Shown: positions 60,216-64,000 of the stretch, in pieces
Position numbering within the stretch: the first letter of the stretch is position 1
Layout of the letters: each line of letters begins with the position of its first letter
From: SABI01 sp028532915
Lineage (GTDB): Bacteria > Spirochaetota > Spirochaetia > Sphaerochaetales > Sphaerochaetaceae
DNA length: 64,000 nt
Assembly: GCA_963677225.1 (NCBI GenBank)
Contig: OY781923.1
Coordinates: 1,178,001 to 1,242,000 of the forward strand
Direction of reading: 5' to 3'
Made by a program: the position numbers and the translations under genes
Notes under the pieces: generated by a model
What the model was told of the DNA's origin: nothing
The model's database searches: none
Seen by the model: only the letters and a program-made list of their open reading frames with translations

Positions 60216-61808
60216 ATGGGTAACGTTTTTACAAGTAGGACTCTTGCGGTCATCGATGATATGAACATCGCTGAACGAAGATACTTGTTTGAGAAGACCA
60301 GAAGATTGAAGGAGGCCTTTGCCTCACAGGATGAGACAGTTCTCGACGAGTTCAGAATCGACGACAGTGATTTCGGAATCTACGAGGTGTTTCTCGAAGA
60401 TAGCACCAGAACCAGAGAATCGTTCAGGAATGCTGCGGCCTTTCATAAAGTGAAAGTGAGCGACCTCTCTGTGGGAACCTCCTCGTTCAACAAGGGGGAA
60501 AGCTATGCCGATACGTTCAACACGCTCGCAGGTTATCATAACAGCGTATTCATCATCCGAAGTAAACTGGAAGGAGTCTGTACCTGGCTGCATGAAGCTT
60601 CTGCAGCCTTCGCTCAGCGCAACGGTCTGACCCGAGTCCCGGCCTTCATCAATGCGGGAGATGGAAAGCATGAACATCCCACCCAGGAACTTCTCGATGA
60701 GTTCACCTTCCTGGAAGATAACGCTTTTGATACTTCCTCCATCCATCTGGCTCTCGTGGGAGATCTCTATCATGGAAGAACCGTTCATTCGAAAGCTGAC
60801 GGACTCTCTTTGTTCGACACCGTGAAAGTCGACCTGATAGCACCCAGGGAACTCGCGATGCCCGGACACTATGTGAACAAGATGAAGGAGAACGGATTTT
60901 CCGTGAGAGTGTTCGATTCCATCGAAGATTATCTTAAGCAGGAAGATATCGCCTCCAAATGGTACTTCACCCGCCCTCAGCTCGAAAGAATGGGGGAGCA
61001 GGTGCTCAAAAGAGAAAAAGAACTGAGAGGCAAGGTGACTCTGCAAAGATCATATCTTTCCCGTATTCCTTCAGATTCCAAGTTCTATCATCCTCTGCCG
61101 CGTCACCGGGTCCATCCGACGATACCGACATTTATCGACGGCACCTCTTTCAACGCGTATGAAAGACAGTCGATCAACGGGATGTACGTGAGAATCACCC
61201 TTCTGGCGATGATCGCAGGAAAGGTCGGGGAGGATTATTCCGGGCGTATGAGAGAGAGGACGAGAAATGACGAAGAGTATATTCTTAAGGTCAGTCCTTC
61301 AAGTTCAAAAAAGAAGACCGATGAGAACCTCAGTGAAGGAATCAGACCTATCCGTAACGGAATCGTTATTGACCACATCGGCAGAGGAGAGACCCCCGCG
61401 AATATCAGAAAACATATGGCTTTGATCACTAAGGTTCTTTCTCTCGATTCGATGAAAGGCGGTGAATGGGTCAGCACTTCAAAGAGCGATAATCAGACAT
61501 TCAAGGGAATCATTTTCAGACCCGGAGATATCGAGCTGAGCCGCAAGGAGCTGAAAAGACTCGCTGCTGTAGCCGCTGGATGTACGTTGAACATCATAAA
61601 AGACGGAACGGTCGAAGCGAAATACAGGACCCACCTTCCGCCGAGAATCTACAATTTCGATGATCTGGCATGCCCCAACGAAGATTGCATTTCCCATCCT
61701 TCCCATAACGAGGGCGTTCCCGCCCGCTTTACCCGGACGAAAGATAACCGCTATGCTTGTGCATACTGCAACAGCGAACATAACTATAACGAGATTTGGA
61801 GACAATAG
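60216..61808 (+). CDS. pyrBI: Fused aspartate carbamoyltransferase (catalytic plus regulatory chain)
   Basis: 530 residues. An ATG at 60216 is better spaced from AGGAG than the one at 60213. Residues 1 to about 335 are the catalytic chain: STRTRESF (carbamoyl-phosphate site), FNKGESYAD with its Lys, INAGDGKHEHPTQELLDEF, GRTVHSKADG and FYHPLPRHRVHP. Residues 350-530 are a PyrI-type regulatory chain with IDHIGRGETPANIRKHMAL and a Cys4 zinc site (ACPNEDC, YACAYCNSEH). It starts pyrimidine synthesis, and the PyrI part should give nucleotide feedback. Fusions of this kind are known in Thermotoga and some spirochaetes. The next gene's ATG abuts its stop. Confidence 0.95.
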   Translation: MGNVFTSRTLAVIDDMNIAERRYLFEKTRRLKEAFASQDETVLDEFRIDDSDFGIYEVFLEDSTRTRESFRNAAAFHKVKVSDLSVGTSSFNKGESYADTFNTLAGYHNSVFIIRSKLEGVCTWLHEASAAFAQRNGLTRVPAFINAGDGKHEHPTQELLDEFTFLEDNAFDTSSIHLALVGDLYHGRTVHSKADGLSLFDTVKVDLIAPRELAMPGHYVNKMKENGFSVRVFDSIEDYLKQEDIASKWYFTRPQLERMGEQVLKREKELRGKVTLQRSYLSRIPSDSKFYHPLPRHRVHPTIPTFIDGTSFNAYERQSINGMYVRITLLAMIAGKVGEDYSGRMRERTRNDEEYILKVSPSSSKKKTDENLSEGIRPIRNGIVIDHIGRGETPANIRKHMALITKVLSLDSMKGGEWVSTSKSDNQTFKGIIFRPGDIELSRKELKRLAAVAAGCTLNIIKDGTVEAKYRTHLPPRIYNFDDLACPNEDCISHPSHNEGVPARFTRTKDNRYACAYCNSEHNYNEIWRQ

Positions 61809-62495
61809 ATGAACGATATTACCGGTATACAAAAAGAATTCGGTCCCAAGATCGCCGCAAAGGCGTTCGAGATGGAAGCTATCAAATTATCAACGGAAGA
61901 TCCTTTCCGGTGGGCGAGCGGTTACAGGATGCCGATCTACAATGACAACAGAAGACTCCTGGCAGACCATTCTGCCAGAAATCTTATCGCGGAGGGATTT
62001 TCGGCTCTGATCGAACATCTCGGTATTACGTTTCACGGAATCGCTGGAACCGCTACCGCAGGAATCCCTCATGCCACTACATTGAGCGATAAGCTGAAGA
62101 TGCCTCTGCTGTATGTCAGATCCGCAGGAAAAGATCACGGGATGAAGAACCAGATTGAGGGAACCGGTCCCGTCTATTCGATAGGCGGGAAAAATATTCT
62201 TCTTATCGAGGACCTGATTTCGACAGGAGGTTCCTCGATCAGGGCTGTCGAAGCTCTGAGAGCTCAAAAGGCGTTTGTTCCCTTCTGTCTTTCGATTTTC
62301 ACCTATAATCTGCCATCCTCTGCTGAAGCCTTTGGAAAGCTTGATCCATCATGCACAAGCATTTCTCTGCTTGATTATGATACAATGCTTTCAACGGCAG
62401 TCGATTCCGGCTATCTTGACGCAGACAGTCTCAGATTGTTGAAAGAGTGGAGAGAAGACCCTTTCAACTGGGGTTCGTCTAATAATTTTTCATAA
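61809..62495 (+). CDS. pyrE: Orotate phosphoribosyltransferase
   Basis: 228 residues. The PRPP loop LLIEDLISTGGSSIRAVE is intact, as are LYVRSAGKDHGMKNQIEG (catalytic Lys/His loop) and FHGIAGTATAGIPHATTLSD. It joins orotate to PRPP giving OMP. It starts directly at the pyrBI stop and its stop overlaps a further ATG (TAATG), so the operon is tightly packed. Confidence 0.95.
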   Translation: MNDITGIQKEFGPKIAAKAFEMEAIKLSTEDPFRWASGYRMPIYNDNRRLLADHSARNLIAEGFSALIEHLGITFHGIAGTATAGIPHATTLSDKLKMPLLYVRSAGKDHGMKNQIEGTGPVYSIGGKNILLIEDLISTGGSSIRAVEALRAQKAFVPFCLSIFTYNLPSSAEAFGKLDPSCTSISLLDYDTMLSTAVDSGYLDADSLRLLKEWREDPFNWGSSNNFS

Positions 62496-62515
62496 TGATC
62501 AAAGCGAGGTGCAAT

Positions 62516-63409
62516 ATGAATTCCTATAAAGAAATGTTGAAAGAAAGTGCTCAAAGAACGGGGAATTGTGCCTGTATGGGGCTCGATATCCAATGGGATG
62601 TGCTTCCCGGCAGGACGGGAGATATCTGTACAGATATCGAAAGATTCTACGAAACGCTGTTTAACGAGATGGTGAAAAGGAACCTGTCTCCTGCGGCATT
62701 CAAACCGAATATCGGGTACTATCATGCATTGGACAATCCAAGAGAGGGTTCTTTTGACGGATCGATTGCCCTGGCTAAGACTTTGAAAATGGTAGAGCAG
62801 CTGTTCGAAAATATTCCGGTCATCCTCGATTCCAAACGCGGTGATATCGCAAGAAGCAGTATCAACTATGCCCATGAGGCTTTCGACATCTGGAAAACCA
62901 ATGCGGTTACCGTAAGTCCATATATGGGAAGTGATTCTGTTCTACCGTTTCTGGATGAAGAACATGCCCGTTACGGTATATATGTACTGAACCGTACCAG
63001 TAATCCCGGGGGGAAGGATCTGCAGCAGCTTGTGGTCGTCGATGAGGTGGACGAGAAGGAACTGTATCCTCTCTACCTCGCAGTCGCCCATACGATCGCG
63101 AGGTGGTCTCAGGTCAATGGAAACATCGGAGCTGTGGTGGGGGCCACCCATCCGGATGAGCTGGCCGAGATCGCTCACTATTTTTCATCTAAGGAAATCC
63201 CGCTTCTGATTCCCGGAGTCGGAAGTCAGGGTGCCAGTGCGAAAGAGACCGTCGTTGTGCTGCGCGATTCTCAATATCCTGTTGAACTGGCCAGAATCAA
63301 CAGCTCGAGTGCATTGACTCATCCGTGGAAGAAGGCGCCGGCTCCCGCCGCCTGGCTCGATATGTGTATTTCGAATATCGAAAACCTGCTTGAGGAGACC
63401 TCGGTTTGA
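62516..63409 (+). CDS. pyrF: Orotidine 5'-phosphate decarboxylase (type 2)
   Basis: 297 residues from ATG 62516, with GAGG six bases upstream; ATG 62495 overlapping the pyrE stop is an alternative seven codons longer. The signature VILDSKRGDIARSSINYA carries the Asp-Lys-Asp catalytic set. FKPNIGYYHA at the start and NAVTVSPYMGSDSVLPFL are type-2 marks. It converts OMP to UMP. Confidence 0.95.
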   Translation: MNSYKEMLKESAQRTGNCACMGLDIQWDVLPGRTGDICTDIERFYETLFNEMVKRNLSPAAFKPNIGYYHALDNPREGSFDGSIALAKTLKMVEQLFENIPVILDSKRGDIARSSINYAHEAFDIWKTNAVTVSPYMGSDSVLPFLDEEHARYGIYVLNRTSNPGGKDLQQLVVVDEVDEKELYPLYLAVAHTIARWSQVNGNIGAVVGATHPDELAEIAHYFSSKEIPLLIPGVGSQGASAKETVVVLRDSQYPVELARINSSSALTHPWKKAPAPAAWLDMCISNIENLLEETSV

Positions 63410-64000
63410 ACCAGTATGAAATAAGAAACAGCAGAACGCTCGGATATCTGACAGGCAGACATACAAAGATCGTTGAAAACAGTGATCTTATCTCTCTTGC
63501 CACTGTTTCGGGCGTTCTTTCGACGAAAAGTTCAATGATCCTTTATACCGATACCCATCTTCCCGAGATCGGGATCATCACGACTAAGAGTTTTCAGGTA
63601 ACTCCTAATGAGGGCAACAGCGAACCAGTTATCTGCGAGATGGAGAACGGGTCGTTTGGAAATTCGGTCGGGTTGAGAAATCCCGGGATGAAAGCGGCTC
63701 TCACGGAGCTTGAAGCTTTGAGAGACCGACATCGATTCACTTCTCTTCTCAATGTTTCTGTCAGCGCATCGAATGTCGAAGATTTCATTGCTCTGATTGC
63801 GGCATTCAAAGATGTGGCCGATATCATCGAGCTGAATTTCAGCTGCCCTCATGCTTCCAAAGGATACGGTTCATCGATCGGATGTTCTTTGGAGATCTCT
63901 TCCATGTATATGAAAAAGATCCGGCAGGCGTTCGGTAGTGAGGTTCCTCTGATATTTCCCAAACTGACTCCCAATGTAGATGATATCGGTTCGATCGCGT
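63406..64000 (+). CDS. pyrD: Dihydroorotate dehydrogenase-type protein (C-terminus cut by window edge)
   Basis: 198 codons are visible from a TTG at 63406 that overlaps the pyrF stop by 4 bases (TTGA). GAGGAG lies 8 bases before. FMN-barrel marks: IGIITTKSFQVTPNEGN, SFGNSVGLRNPGM, LLNVSVSASN and IIELNFSCPHASKGYGSSIG, the last being diagnostic of class 1 dihydroorotate dehydrogenases. The catalytic Cys lies beyond or near the cut and is not judged. It would oxidise dihydroorotate to orotate; pyrC and the electron-transfer subunit are not seen before the window ends. Confidence 0.85.
   Translation, partial: MNQYEIRNSRTLGYLTGRHTKIVENSDLISLATVSGVLSTKSSMILYTDTHLPEIGIITTKSFQVTPNEGNSEPVICEMENGSFGNSVGLRNPGMKAALTELEALRDRHRFTSLLNVSVSASNVEDFIALIAAFKDVADIIELNFSCPHASKGYGSSIGCSLEISSMYMKKIRQAFGSEVPLIFPKLTPNVDDIGSIA

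Noticed and set aside
1..64000. CRISPR arrays, insertion sequences, prophage, tRNA or rRNA genes
   Set aside because: No regularly spaced repeats, transposase or integrase motifs, cloverleaf or rRNA signatures were seen on reading both strands; a tRNAscan or ISfinder run would settle it.

Overview
The window looks like a stretch of chromosome from an anaerobic, fermentative spirochaete, probably a Sphaerochaeta/Treponema-type member of Spirochaetota. This is inferred from gene content, not from a database match. The pointers are: a fused PyrB-PyrI aspartate transcarbamoylase; class III (glycyl-radical) ribonucleotide reductase with its activase; rubrerythrin-like and ferritin-VIT1 proteins; many sugar ABC importers with SPase I-type leaders (AFAQG, FAGGQ) instead of lipobox cysteines; AmmeMemoRadiSam genes; and an orphan trpR-trpB pair. 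I found no IS elements, phage genes, CRISPR arrays, tRNA or rRNA genes. The window opens inside an HD-GYP response regulator and closes inside a dihydroorotate dehydrogenase-type gene.

Layout. 1-4.7 kb (minus): hybrid histidine kinase plus HD-GYP response regulator, a c-di-GMP signalling pair. 4.8-5.9 kb (minus): two paralogous small HTH proteins in AT-rich DNA. 6-9.5 kb: EEP-family hydrolase, an unknown small protein, a rubrerythrin-like protein, a TIR-like small protein and a GNAT acetyltransferase. 9.5-12 kb: ribulokinase and a KDPG-aldolase-like protein that has lost its catalytic residues. 12-20.3 kb: a disaccharide import and phosphorolysis operon (binding protein, two permeases, GH65 phosphorylase fused to beta-phosphoglucomutase) behind a LacI-type operator, with a LacI regulator and a PHP histidinol phosphatase convergent to it. 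20.5-26.3 kb: a second sugar operon (Gfo/Idh/MocA dehydrogenase, sugar-phosphate isomerase/epimerase-type TIM barrel, RbsACB-type importer). 26.4-28.8 kb: AmmeMemoRadiSam B-A-rSAM operon. 28.8-34.2 kb (minus): a beta-rich exported protein, an RND/MMPL-type exporter and a DEAD-box RNA helicase.

34.3-37.7 kb: a sigma70 promoter, a cobalamin riboswitch with a readable Shine-Dalgarno-sequestering platform, nrdD, nrdG and a small HTH gene. 37.6-39.7 kb (minus): aldo/keto reductase and a DUF2804 protein. 39.8-42.1 kb: yqeC and an XdhC-YqeB fusion, maturation factors for selenium-dependent molybdenum hydroxylases. 42.1-43 kb (minus): a ferritin-like/VIT1 membrane protein. 43.1-44.6 kb: trpR-trpB. 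44.75-45.9 kb: gcvT. 45.9-48.1 kb: a condensation-like acyltransferase and a zinc-ribbon membrane protein. 48.1-50.9 kb (minus): trkA-trkH. 51-55.8 kb (minus): BMP-family nucleoside-type ABC importer, with a terminator between the binding-protein gene and the ATPase gene. 56-60 kb: outer-membrane polysaccharide export protein and a tyrosine autokinase. 60.2-64 kb: pyrBI-pyrE-pyrF-pyrD pyrimidine operon.

Taken together, the genes import and split sugars, make deoxynucleotides and pyrimidines without oxygen, salvage nucleosides and probably indole, and tune this by LacI, TrpR, B12-riboswitch and c-di-GMP control. Starts given here often differ from the longest open frame; each entry says why.
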